A stretch of DNA of 12,760 nucleotides from Ruminococcaceae bacterium UBA1213 (GCA_002309275.1 DBXL01000074.1:22183-34942), one strand, 5' to 3'; numbered from the stretch's first letter, positions 1 to 7,267 are shown. Numbers and translations: made by a program. The notes: a model not told the origin generated them from the sequence alone.

Positions 1-21
1 CACATTGCACATTGCACATTG
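1..21. repeat. Heptanucleotide tandem repeat, three copies of CACATTG
   Basis: The window opens with three perfect tandem copies of the 7-base unit CACATTG, ending three bases before the nadA stop codon. The array may extend beyond the left edge. It lies downstream of nadA, where nadB or nadC often follow in related operons; here at least the first bases are repeat rather than a close-packed gene. A second element built from different 7-base units lies at 1771-1843. Function unknown. Confidence 0.75.
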
Positions 22-23
22 TT

Positions 24-941
24 TTATCCGCCGAATTCTATCATTTTATTGATACACTTTACAGCCTTTTCAATAGTTTCGGGTGAAAGCTCTATTTCCT
101 CACCGCCCTCGCCTTTACAGCAGTTAAGAACATCAATGAGAGTAGTTGACTTCATGTTCTCGCATACGAGCGACTTGGAAAGTAAATAAAATTTCTTGTC
201 GGGACATTCATACTGCAAATGCTCGGCAATGCTGTTTTCTGTGCCTATGATAAATTCTTTTTTGTCAGACTTTTTCGCATAGTTCATAATACCCGCCGTT
301 GAGCCGACATAATCCGCAAGCTCTGCCACTTCAGGTCTGCACTCGGGGTGTACAAGCAATTCTGCATTCGGGTGAAGTGCCTTTGCATTTTCAGCGTGCT
401 TTCTCGTTACCGCTGCATGAACAGGACAGCCCCCCTGCAAAAGCTTGATATTTTTTTCAGGCAGGGACTTCGCCACAAATGCTCCCAAATTACAGTCGGG
501 TATAAACAAAATATTCTTGTTTTCAATCTGCTTTACAATCTGAACGGCTGATGAAGATGTCACGCATACGTCACATACCGTCTTTAATTCAGCCGTTGTA
601 TTGATATATGCAACTACCGTGTAATCAGGATACATCTCTTTCATTTGAGAAATAATCTCCCTGTCAAACTGCTCCGCCATTGGACAAGCTGCTATTGAAT
701 TTGAAAGAATCACTTTCTTTTCCGGTGACAGCATTTTGACCGTTTCCGCCATGAAACGCACTCCACACATTAACACTGTTTTATTTGGGGCAGTCTTTGC
801 CATTTTACTCAATGCATAGGAATCCCCCGTGAAGTCTGCCACTTCAATAATTTCCCTTGCCTGATAGCTGTGGGCAAGTATGCATATATCCTTCTCTTTT
901 TTAAGACGAATTATTTCGTCCTGCACTTCTCTTATGTTCAT
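24..941 (-). CDS. nadA: Quinolinate synthase NadA (4Fe-4S, short type)
   Basis: Condenses iminoaspartate with dihydroxyacetone phosphate to quinolinate in de novo NAD synthesis, using an oxygen-sensitive 4Fe-4S cluster in the cytoplasm. From the start chosen here the protein has 305 residues, close to the short NadA type of Thermotoga. Visible family motifs are ILAHSYQ near the N terminus, AACPMAEQF (Cys86), HPECRPEV (Cys201) and VCENMKSTTL (Cys260); these three Cys are the expected cluster ligands. The reading frame stays open to a GTG at 1010, but that adds 23 Lys/Phe-rich residues not typical of the family. The ATG at 941 has a GGAAG ribosome site six bases upstream, and a TATAAT-like element at 1016-1021 would put transcription start near the GTG. 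I therefore chose 941. The usual partners nadB and nadC are not in view. Confidence 0.95.
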   Translation of the reverse strand: MNIREVQDEIIRLKKEKDICILAHSYQAREIIEVADFTGDSYALSKMAKTAPNKTVLMCGVRFMAETVKMLSPEKKVILSNSIAACPMAEQFDREIISQMKEMYPDYTVVAYINTTAELKTVCDVCVTSSSAVQIVKQIENKNILFIPDCNLGAFVAKSLPEKNIKLLQGGCPVHAAVTRKHAENAKALHPNAELLVHPECRPEVAELADYVGSTAGIMNYAKKSDKKEFIIGTENSIAEHLQYECPDKKFYLLSKSLVCENMKSTTLIDVLNCCKGEGGEEIELSPETIEKAVKCINKMIEFGG

Positions 942-969
942 ATCTATCTTCCAATCTTTTTTAAAAAAT

Positions 970-1021
970 TTGTCAAGTTTAAAGGGAAATTTGACAAGTA
1001 TGCTTGACACGATTTATTATA
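970..1021 (-). promoter_or_regulatory. Putative nadA promoter (-10) and TTGNCA operator-like boxes
   Basis: Reading on the minus strand, a TATAAT hexamer lies at 1021-1016, without a convincing -35. It is followed downstream by three related boxes on the plus-strand coordinates 1004-1010 (TTGACAC), 991-997 (TTGACAA) and 970-976 (TTGTCAA). The last two form a perfect 7-base inverted repeat separated by 14 bases. Boxes placed between a -10 element and the start codon would suit a repressor. NiaR-type nicotinate-responsive repressors control NAD genes in Firmicutes, but I cannot match these boxes to the NiaR consensus from memory, so the regulator is unnamed. Confidence 0.3.
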
Positions 1022-1046
1022 TGTGCTAAAATATCAAGCGTAGAAA

Positions 1047-1694
1047 TCAATCTTCTTTTCTGAAAACGGATTTCGGAGCATTGCATATCGGACAAGACCA
1101 CGTTTCAGGAAGCTCCTCAAACGGAATCAATGAATTTCTGTACTGATACTTGCATATCGTACAGGTGTATCTCTCAGGCAGTTCCTCATGTTCGGGAATA
1201 TATGTAGGAGCATAAAGGGGTGATGTGCCTTTGATGACATTTCTGTAAAAGTCGTATGTCATAGGCTTGCCTTTTATCTTCTCACTTCCTGCAACAGGCT
1301 CTGCAATGAATATAGTGTGGGTGATGGTTTCAACCATGTTGACAACCCTGCACAAAAACCAACAGCATATATCTTCCTGTATCACAGGCTCGCCTTCTCT
1401 GAGTATTTTGTGCCTGACATTGTTGAGCTTATTGCCGTCACGCCCTGAATTGAATCCCAATGCACCTATCACCGCTCCAGACGTATTCTCTGAAAGCACG
1501 CTTACAGTAAACTGACCTGTCCTCTTTATGCACTCATTTGTATAATTGCTGTGGTTCACGCTTACTGCAACAGTCGTCGGGTACGATGACACCTGAACAA
1601 CTGTATTTACAATACACGCTGTCGGTGAATGCTCGCCTTTTACGCCCAGTGCAAACATTCCATATGACAGTGATGTCAATAACTTGTCGTACAT
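1047..1694 (-). CDS. Flavin reductase-rubredoxin fusion protein
   Basis: A 215-residue two-domain redox protein. Residues 1-160 fit the FMN-binding flavin reductase family, with the opening MYDKLLTSLSYGMFALG and the linker PMTYDFYRNVIKGTSP typical of it. Residues 176-212 form a C-terminal rubredoxin-like domain with CTIC (Cys178, Cys181) and CPIC (Cys201, Cys204) as iron ligands. The layout is that of 'high molecular weight rubredoxin' of anaerobes, which carries electrons from NAD(P)H to oxygen- or NO-detoxifying flavodiiron proteins and rubrerythrins. The rubredoxin part is short, with only 19 residues between the two CxxC pairs. I chose the ATG at 1694 because it has GGGAG seven bases upstream and matches the family start. 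The frame stays open to 1769, but those codons overlap the likely promoter. The exact electron acceptor is not shown by the neighbours. Confidence 0.9.
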   Translation of the reverse strand: MYDKLLTSLSYGMFALGVKGEHSPTACIVNTVVQVSSYPTTVAVSVNHSNYTNECIKRTGQFTVSVLSENTSGAVIGALGFNSGRDGNKLNNVRHKILREGEPVIQEDICCWFLCRVVNMVETITHTIFIAEPVAGSEKIKGKPMTYDFYRNVIKGTSPLYAPTYIPEHEELPERYTCTICKYQYRNSLIPFEELPETWSCPICNAPKSVFRKED

Positions 1695-1726
1695 AAAATG
1701 TCTCCCTTCGTTTTTATCTGAGTATA

Positions 1727-1755
1727 ATAATAACATATTCACAGCCACTTTACAA
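1727..1755 (-). promoter_or_regulatory. Sigma-A-type promoter of the flavin reductase-rubredoxin gene
   Basis: On the minus strand, TTGTAA at 1755-1750 is followed after exactly 17 bases by TATTAT at 1732-1727, with a TGT just before the -10 (extended -10 feature). A start site near 1720 would leave a leader of about 25 bases containing the GGGAG ribosome site. Both hexamers are close to consensus and the spacing is ideal. Confidence 0.6.
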
Positions 1756-1770
1756 GGGAAATTTTGCATA

Positions 1771-1843
1771 AATTAAGAATGAGGAATTAGGAATGGGGAA
1801 TTTTTTTATACCCGCTGTTTCATTCCTCACTCCTCATTATTAA
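1771..1843. repeat. Inverted repeat built of degenerate AATNAGG heptamers; possible terminator of spoVAC
   Basis: The arms at 1778-1795 and 1821-1838 are inverted copies, 16 of 18 positions complementary plus one possible G-T pair, around a 25-base loop. The left arm reads as successive 7-base units (AATTAAG, AATGAGG, AATTAGG, AATGGGG); the other arm, read on the minus strand, gives AATGAGG, AGTGAGG, AATGAAA. This looks like a small dispersed palindromic intergenic repeat rather than random sequence. It begins right after the spoVAC stop codon, so as RNA the hairpin could stop or stabilise that transcript, although the following T-run is weak. Confidence 0.6.
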
Positions 1844-2277
1844 AAAAGGCAGAGTAGCAAGCCATATAAAATAGATGCAACTGTACCATAGACAATGACA
1901 GGTCCTGCAATGACAAACATTTTTGCACCGAGTCCGCCTATATAGCCCTCGCTTTTGAACTCCATTGCCGGCGATACAACTGCATTGGCAAAGCCCGTAA
2001 TAGGCACAAGCGTGCCTGCACCCGCAAACTTGGCTATATTATCATACCAGCTCAGTGCCGTGAATAACGCACTTAAAAATATAAGAGATATGCTTGTCAG
2101 GCATCGGGCATCTTTTATATCCATTCCCCAGACATATTGATATGTGTCTGTCAGAGCCTGTCCCACAATACATATAAATCCGCCTGTCACAAATGCACCT
2201 GTACAATTTTTCAAAGTCGTGCTTTTAGGCGATACCTTGTCAACCATGCCTGCATATTCGTTCTGTGATATATTCAT
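1840..2277 (-). CDS. spoVAC: Stage V sporulation protein AC (SpoVAC)
   Basis: A small polytopic membrane protein of 145 residues, the usual length of SpoVAC (about 150). It belongs to the SpoVA channel of the spore inner membrane that moves dipicolinate into the forespore and releases it during germination. Recognisable family blocks are KNCTGAFVTGGFICIVGQAL, AGAGTLVPITGFANAVVSPA and the C-terminal GGLGAKMFVIAGPVIVYG. Hydrophobic segments lie at about residues 27-47, 60-80, 85-105 and 115-145. The ATG at 2277 follows a GGGGGG ribosome site at a spacing of eight bases. In Bacillus and Clostridium spoVAC is followed by spoVAD and spoVAE; here the next gene is a flavin reductase, so spoVAC stands alone. 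The frame is intact, with no sign of decay. Confidence 0.9.
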   Translation of the reverse strand: MNISQNEYAGMVDKVSPKSTTLKNCTGAFVTGGFICIVGQALTDTYQYVWGMDIKDARCLTSISLIFLSALFTALSWYDNIAKFAGAGTLVPITGFANAVVSPAMEFKSEGYIGGLGAKMFVIAGPVIVYGTVASILYGLLLCLF

Positions 2278-2297
2278 AGAGAATTCCCCCCTTTATT

Positions 2298-2326
2298 TAG
2301 TCTGCCTGATTTTATCTGATACATTC
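2298..2326 (-). promoter_or_regulatory. Possible sigma-G-type promoter of spoVAC
   Basis: On the minus strand, GAATG (2326-2322) fits the sigma-G -35 pattern GHATR. After 17 bases comes CAGACTA (2304-2298), six of seven positions of the sigma-G -10 pattern CATNHTA. Sigma-G control is expected for spoVA genes. The weakness is geometry: transcription would start near 2291, leaving the ribosome site almost at the 5' end of the message. Confidence 0.35.
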
Positions 2327-2333
2327 ATTATGC

Positions 2334-2373
2334 AGTGATGATTTTTTTAATAATAAATGGAGTGATGATTTTT
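2334..2373 (+). repeat. 27-base direct repeat, about 1.5 copies, overlapping the desulfurase start
   Basis: AGTGATGATTTTT occurs at 2334-2346 and again at 2361-2373, with a period of 27 bases. The second copy contains part of the ribosome site and the TTG start codon of the downstream gene. It looks like a small local duplication in the leader; a regulatory role is not shown. Confidence 0.55.
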
Positions 2374-3493
2374 GAAAGAAATTTATTTGGACAACAGTGC
2401 AACAACAAAAGTATGTCCGCAGGCTGTTGAAAAGATGATTGAAATAATGACGGAAAATTACGGCAATCCTTCTTCCCTGCACAGAAAGGGCTATGAAGCT
2501 CAAAAAGAACTGGAATCTGTGAGAAAGACTGTCGCAGACTTTCTTTCTGCCGAAAAAGAGGAAATATATTTTACATCAGGCGGTACAGAGGGAAACAATA
2601 CTGCCGTATTCGGTACGGCTCATGCACTCAAAAGACGGGGAAACAGAATCGTTACCACTTCTACAGAACATTCCTCTGTCATAGAAAGTATGCAGAAGCT
2701 GGAAAAAGACGGCTTTGAAGTCATCTATATAAATTCCTTTGACGAGCTTGCCAATGCCATCACAAAAGATACCATACTGGTAAGCACAATGGCAGTAAAC
2801 AATGAAACAGGCATTATCAATCCCATCGAGAGAGTGAAGAAAATCATTGAAAAGGCAAATTCCCCTGCCCTCTTCCATGTTGACGCTGTGCAGGCTTTCG
2901 GAAAAATCCCTCTTAAACCCAAAAAACTCGGCATAGATATATTAACTGCAAGTTCGCATAAAATACACGGTCCGAAGGGTGCAGGCATTCTGTATTTAAA
3001 AAAAGGGGCAAGAATACTTCCTCTGCATTACGGCGGTGAACAGGAAAAAAAATTAAGACCTGGTACAGAACCTCTTCCCACTATATGCGGAATGGGCGAG
3101 GCTGTCAGAAATCTGCCTGACATGAATGAAGAACTTGCATTCATGCGTGAATTGAATGCATACTGCCGTGAAAAACTCAAAGACATTCCCAATGTGCATA
3201 TCAATTCAGATGAAAACTGCCTGCCGTATATCATCAATTTTTCCGTTGAGGGCATAAAGTCTGAAACCATGCTCCACTATCTTGAAGAAAGATATATCTA
3301 TATATCAAGCGGTTCTGCATGTGCAAAGGGTAAAAAAAGCCATGTTCTCAAAGCAATGGGACTCAGTGACAGTCTTATCAATTCCGCTCTCAGAGTAAGC
3401 TTTTCAAGATACAACTCAAAAACAGATATTGATGAGCTTGTAAAAGCCGTTTCAAATGCAAACAATACTCTTGCAAAAATAAAGCAAACGTGA
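2372..3493 (+). CDS. Cysteine desulfurase, NifS/IscS-like class V aminotransferase fold
   Basis: A PLP enzyme that removes sulfur from cysteine as an enzyme-bound persulfide and passes it on. The 373 residues begin KEIYLDNSATT as in the family. Visible residues are His100 (TEHSSV), Asp171 (HVDAVQ), the PLP lysine Lys197 (SSHKIHGPKG), the RPGTE motif at 229-233, and the catalytic Cys317 in SSGSACAKGKKSHVL. The start is a TTG at 2372 with GGAG nine bases upstream; an ATG at 2365 is out of frame and opens only a short peptide. thiI starts 41 bases downstream on the same strand. This is the arrangement of Bacillus NifZ-ThiI, where a dedicated desulfurase feeds ThiI for tRNA thiolation, so that role is the best inference. 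General Fe-S assembly cannot be excluded. Confidence 0.95.
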   Translation: MKEIYLDNSATTKVCPQAVEKMIEIMTENYGNPSSLHRKGYEAQKELESVRKTVADFLSAEKEEIYFTSGGTEGNNTAVFGTAHALKRRGNRIVTTSTEHSSVIESMQKLEKDGFEVIYINSFDELANAITKDTILVSTMAVNNETGIINPIERVKKIIEKANSPALFHVDAVQAFGKIPLKPKKLGIDILTASSHKIHGPKGAGILYLKKGARILPLHYGGEQEKKLRPGTEPLPTICGMGEAVRNLPDMNEELAFMRELNAYCREKLKDIPNVHINSDENCLPYIINFSVEGIKSETMLHYLEERYIYISSGSACAKGKKSHVLKAMGLSDSLINSALRVSFSRYNSKTDIDELVKAVSNANNTLAKIKQT

Positions 3494-3534
3494 TAAACTT
3501 CTTTTCAGATGTATTTTTTTAAGGAGATTTTCAA

Positions 3535-4704
3535 ATGAAAGAAATTATACTTATAAAATTGGGTGAGATAGTCTTAAAGGGACTGAACAGAAGAAATTTT
3601 GAAGATGCACTGATGAAAAACCTCAAAAGACGGCTTGCAAAAATCGGTGAATTTCACGTTCAGATTGCACAGTCAACGATAAGTGTCGCACCCGTGCATG
3701 ATGACACAGACATGGACGAAGTCGAAAACTGTGTTTCAAAAGTTTTTGGAATAGCGGCATTTTCAAGAGCCTGCGTGACTGAAAAAGATATGGATAAAAT
3801 AAAAGAGGCGGCTGTTGAATACCTTGCGGATACCTTTGATACTCCCACAACTTTCAAAGTCGAGGCAAAGCGTTCTGACAAGAAATTCCCGTACAAATCC
3901 CCTGAGATATGCGAGGAAGTCGGCGGTTATCTTTCGGATAAATTCCCCAATATCTCCGTAGATGTGCATAACCCCGATGTCACAGTGACAGTGGAAATAA
4001 GGGATTTCGGTGCATATATAAGGGCAGGTCTGATAAGAGGGGCAGGCGGTATTCCCGTAGGTACAGGCGGAAAGGCTTGTGTGCTTATATCAGGCGGCAT
4101 TGACAGCCCTGTTGCTTCCTACATGATGGCAAAAAGAGGTCTTGAACTCACGGCTGTACATTTTGCAAGCCCTCCTTATACAAGTATAAGAGCTGAAGAA
4201 AAAGTTGCTGAACTCCTTGAAAGAGTCGCAAAATACAGCGGCAGAATGAAAATGTTTACAGTGCCTTTCACTGAAATTCAGGAACAAATAAGGGAAAACT
4301 GCAAAGAAGACTATTTCACTATCATCATGCGTAGATTTATGATGGAAATTGCACAGGAGATTGCAAGAAAAAACGGCTGTCATGCACTCATCACAGGCGA
4401 AAGTCTTGGACAGGTCGCAAGCCAGACTTTAAAGGCAATTGCCTGTACAGATGATGCCTGCAATATGCCTGTATTCAGACCTCTCATTGGAATGGATAAA
4501 GAAGAAATTATATCCATTTCCAGAAAAATAGATACATTTGAAGTATCCATACAGCCCTATGAAGATTGCTGTACGGTATTTACCCCGAAGCACCCCAAAA
4601 CCAATCCTGTACTTGCAGAAGTGATTGCAGAACAAAATAAACTTGACTGCAAGGGACTGATACAAAGAGCTGTTGAGGGCGTAAAACTGACAAACATTGA
4701 ATGA
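3535..4704 (+). CDS. thiI: tRNA 4-thiouridine synthase ThiI
   Basis: Adenylates uridine 8 of tRNA and replaces its oxygen with sulfur; in some species it also helps make the thiamine thiazole. The 389 residues hold an N-terminal ferredoxin-like plus THUMP region (about 1-165), then a PP-loop ATP pyrophosphatase domain with ISGGIDSP at 185-192. Further family blocks are ALITGESLGQVASQTL near 285-300 and PYEDCCTVFTPKHPKT at 341-356, whose cysteine corresponds to the conserved one found in shorter ThiI enzymes. There is no C-terminal rhodanese domain, as in Bacillus and unlike E. coli. That fits the adjacent desulfurase supplying persulfide sulfur. The ATG at 3535 follows a strong AAGGAG at about nine bases. 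The sortase gene begins 15 bases after its stop, so the three plus-strand genes probably share a transcript. Confidence 0.96.
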   Translation: MKEIILIKLGEIVLKGLNRRNFEDALMKNLKRRLAKIGEFHVQIAQSTISVAPVHDDTDMDEVENCVSKVFGIAAFSRACVTEKDMDKIKEAAVEYLADTFDTPTTFKVEAKRSDKKFPYKSPEICEEVGGYLSDKFPNISVDVHNPDVTVTVEIRDFGAYIRAGLIRGAGGIPVGTGGKACVLISGGIDSPVASYMMAKRGLELTAVHFASPPYTSIRAEEKVAELLERVAKYSGRMKMFTVPFTEIQEQIRENCKEDYFTIIMRRFMMEIAQEIARKNGCHALITGESLGQVASQTLKAIACTDDACNMPVFRPLIGMDKEEIISISRKIDTFEVSIQPYEDCCTVFTPKHPKTNPVLAEVIAEQNKLDCKGLIQRAVEGVKLTNIE

Positions 4705-4719
4705 TTGGAGTGAATGGAC

Positions 4720-7263
4720 ATGAATGCTGAAATATACTTTCCAAGAGAGGGCAGGTCTTTTGGACAGACTTCCGAAAGCGGCTTTGATGAAACCGTCAAA
4801 AAACTCAATGACATCAACGTCAACATCATATACAAAACAGAAGTCAATCTCAATCAGAAAAGCATTTCCGAAGCTCTTAAAGTATCGGAATCAGGCGATG
4901 AAAAAATAGGTCTTATCATGATAGCAGACGTTCTTTCAGAGGACAGCAGTGAAAAAGCAAAAGAATTTTTTGAAAGTATGGGCATTCTCGGCAAAATACA
5001 GAGAATCGAAGCCGAATATATTGATCCCAATGATAACGATGCCTCAGGCGACCATTCTGCAAAAGCCTCTGCCAAGAAAAGCAGAAAGTCAAGAAAAAAT
5101 AAAAATGCCGATACAGAACCTATCGACATCACCCAGAGTATTATCACCATTGAAAACCGCCCTATATACGCCTATGCAGTAGAATATAACAATAAACTGC
5201 TTGTCATTCTCCCCAAATTTGATGTGCTGAATATCAGTTTCAGTACGGAATTATACAGTGTTGCTACCGCTGTTGCCAGTCCAAGCTCAAAAGAAGCTTT
5301 TTGGAAAAGATTTATCCCCTGTGCAGGTGACAGACCTCTTGATGTCGTCAGAAAAATTATTCTTATTCTTGCAATATGCACTTTCCTTGTATCTTCCTAT
5401 ATACTCGTACAGATACTTGTAGTAGAGCCTGCTACCAATGATAAAATGACAGACGATATAAAAGAACTGCTCGTTTCCACCACGGAGGGCGAAAAAGATG
5501 ACCACGGCACGCCTAAAAAAGAAGTTTCCAAACTCCCCACAGACGGCTCGGAAGGTGTCATATCAGACTTTTCACAGCTTCTGAAAGCTAATCCCGATAC
5601 GGTAGGCTGGATTAACGTGCCCAACACTATCATAGATTTCGTTGTAGTAAAGCCACAGGACGGCGTGGACAGTGAATACTACCTGCACAGAGATTTCTAT
5701 GGAAACTACTCAAAATACGGCACCGTATTCATGGATTACAGAAGCTCCCTTGATGCCAAAAATATGATTATTCACGGTCATCATATGCAGGACGGCAGAA
5801 TGTTTGCCAACCTTGCCTACTATGTTGAGAGAGGACAGAACTACGGCATAAATTTCTATAAACAAACGCCTACTTTCACTTTCAACACTATCTATGAAAA
5901 AAGCAAATGGAAAATTGTCGCTTTCTTCAAAACCAATACCCTTGAATCTCAGGGCACTCCCTTTAACTATCTGAGAGGCGATTTTGTAAGCGATTATGAT
6001 TTCCTTGACTTCGTGTATAATTTAAGAGTGCGTTCACTCGTCAACTGCCCCGTTGACCTCAATGAAAACGACACCATATTGACTTTATCAACGTGTGCTT
6101 ATGACTTTGACGATTTCAGAATCGTAATAGTTGCCAGAAAAGTCCGTGACGGTGAAAGTCCTGATGTAGATGTGTCAAAGGCTGTTGAGAATCCCTCACC
6201 GCTTTATCCTGATGTATGGTATAATACCTACGGCGGTTCAAAGCCCAATGTCACCTCTTTCCAGAATGCCTATAACAACGGTGAAATATACTGGTATGAC
6301 GGCGACAAACAATGGTCCTTGAATGATGACGAAGAATTGGAAAGAGTTCTGAACGAGGGTAAGAAAAATGCCGAAAATATGCTCCGGGCATTTGTCGAGG
6401 AAATAGACTATGCAGACGAGGAACAGGCTCAGGTAGATGAACTTGTTGAAAAATATATAGAGTCATTCAAGAATGCCGAAAGTGCGTCAGAAGTCAATAC
6501 TCTCTATAATGAAGTCATCGCCGAGATAAAGAAAATAAAGACAAGAGAGCAGGTTGAAGCTGAAAACTCTGCCGAAGCGGAAAGAAGCCGTATCGAAGCC
6601 GAAAGACAGGCAAGCATACAGGCTCAGAATAAACTGAAAGCCAAAAGGCAGTCCGCTGTAACAGAAATCAGAAGTTCTATTGCAGGAAATGAGTACCGTA
6701 TCAAGCAGGCTGATGAAGTCACTAAAATGATGGAGATATATGCAAAACAAATAAGTGATGCAACCAGTATTGACGAGATTGAGGACCTGAAAAAGAAGTG
6801 CATAGAGGAGCTTGCAAAAATAAAGACTGCCGAAGAAATGGACGAGGAAGAAAGCAAGGCTGCGGAAGAAGCTTCCAAGAAAGCTGCCGAAGAAGCATCG
6901 AAAAAGGCTGCCGAAGAATCCAGACAGGCGGAGGAAGCAAGAAAGGCTGCCGAAAAAGCTGCCAAAGAGCTTGCCAATGCAAGAAATGAGGCTATTGAGG
7001 AAATAGAATCCTATGTCAATCCCGATGACTATCCCGCAGCAGTAAAAGGAAAAATTCAGGCTATCATAGGCAGTGCAAAATCAACTATCACAGACGAAAC
7101 GATCCTTACAACAGTCAGTGCAGTTGAAAACATGGTTACACGCACCAAACAACAGATCGATGAATGCATAGAGGAAATTTCAGAACCCTCACCTGCCGAA
7201 TCGTCTGATGAAAGCAGCGAAGAGGTATCCGAAACAGAAAGCCCTAGTCCCGAAGATGAATGA
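4720..7263 (+). CDS. Large class B sortase with cytoplasmic N-terminal region and helical repeat arm
   Basis: A membrane-anchored transpeptidase, 847 residues against about 230-280 for ordinary sortases. Counting from the chosen start, residues 1-209 precede the membrane and include a Lys/Arg-rich linker near 119-128. A membrane segment follows at about 210-236. The class B sortase domain spans about 280-475: the block MIIHGHHMQDGRMF holds catalytic His354, TLSTC holds Cys459, and FDDFRIVIVAR holds Arg467, so the triad is complete. Residues 540-820 are helical and charged, with three related modules of about 70 residues and an Ala/Glu/Lys coiled coil near 714-750. The tail is rich in Ser, Pro and Glu. 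I chose the ATG at 4720 because GGAG lies nine bases upstream; the ATG at 4714 is only three bases from it. No LPxTG- or NPxTN-type substrate is encoded in the window. Confidence 0.9.
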   Translation: MNAEIYFPREGRSFGQTSESGFDETVKKLNDINVNIIYKTEVNLNQKSISEALKVSESGDEKIGLIMIADVLSEDSSEKAKEFFESMGILGKIQRIEAEYIDPNDNDASGDHSAKASAKKSRKSRKNKNADTEPIDITQSIITIENRPIYAYAVEYNNKLLVILPKFDVLNISFSTELYSVATAVASPSSKEAFWKRFIPCAGDRPLDVVRKIILILAICTFLVSSYILVQILVVEPATNDKMTDDIKELLVSTTEGEKDDHGTPKKEVSKLPTDGSEGVISDFSQLLKANPDTVGWINVPNTIIDFVVVKPQDGVDSEYYLHRDFYGNYSKYGTVFMDYRSSLDAKNMIIHGHHMQDGRMFANLAYYVERGQNYGINFYKQTPTFTFNTIYEKSKWKIVAFFKTNTLESQGTPFNYLRGDFVSDYDFLDFVYNLRVRSLVNCPVDLNENDTILTLSTCAYDFDDFRIVIVARKVRDGESPDVDVSKAVENPSPLYPDVWYNTYGGSKPNVTSFQNAYNNGEIYWYDGDKQWSLNDDEELERVLNEGKKNAENMLRAFVEEIDYADEEQAQVDELVEKYIESFKNAESASEVNTLYNEVIAEIKKIKTREQVEAENSAEAERSRIEAERQASIQAQNKLKAKRQSAVTEIRSSIAGNEYRIKQADEVTKMMEIYAKQISDATSIDEIEDLKKKCIEELAKIKTAEEMDEEESKAAEEASKKAAEEASKKAAEESRQAEEARKAAEKAAKELANARNEAIEEIESYVNPDDYPAAVKGKIQAIIGSAKSTITDETILTTVSAVENMVTRTKQQIDECIEEISEPSPAESSDESSEEVSETESPSPEDE
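6859..6969 (+). repeat. 24-base-period coding repeat, KAAEEASK octapeptides in the sortase
   Basis: The stretch encodes near-repeats of the octapeptide KAAEEASK (SKAAEEASKKAAEEASKKAA and onwards), grading into Ala/Glu/Lys heptads. It predicts a solvent-exposed coiled coil or single alpha helix between the second and third helical modules of the sortase arm. The DNA copies differ at third codon positions, so the repeat looks old rather than freshly amplified. Confidence 0.7.
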
Positions 7264-7267
7264 ATTG

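Noticed and set aside
956..974. TTGACA on the minus strand close to nadA as a -35 element
   Set aside because: At 17 bases downstream there is only TGGAAG, no acceptable -10, and it would leave almost no leader before the ATG.
942..1010. Longer nadA starting at GTG 1010
   Set aside because: The added 23 residues are not family-like, no good ribosome site precedes the GTG, and a TATAAT-like element lies right before it. The ATG at 941 has a GGAAG site and the typical NadA N terminus.
1695..1769. Longer flavin reductase start at 1769
   Set aside because: It would run through the TTGTAA-17-TATTAT promoter, and the family-typical start at 1694 has a clear GGGAG site.
2345..2371. Vegetative promoter directly upstream of the cysteine desulfurase gene
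   Set aside because: AT-rich stretches such as TTTAATAAT are present but no -35 at proper spacing could be matched, so no promoter is claimed for the plus-strand operon.
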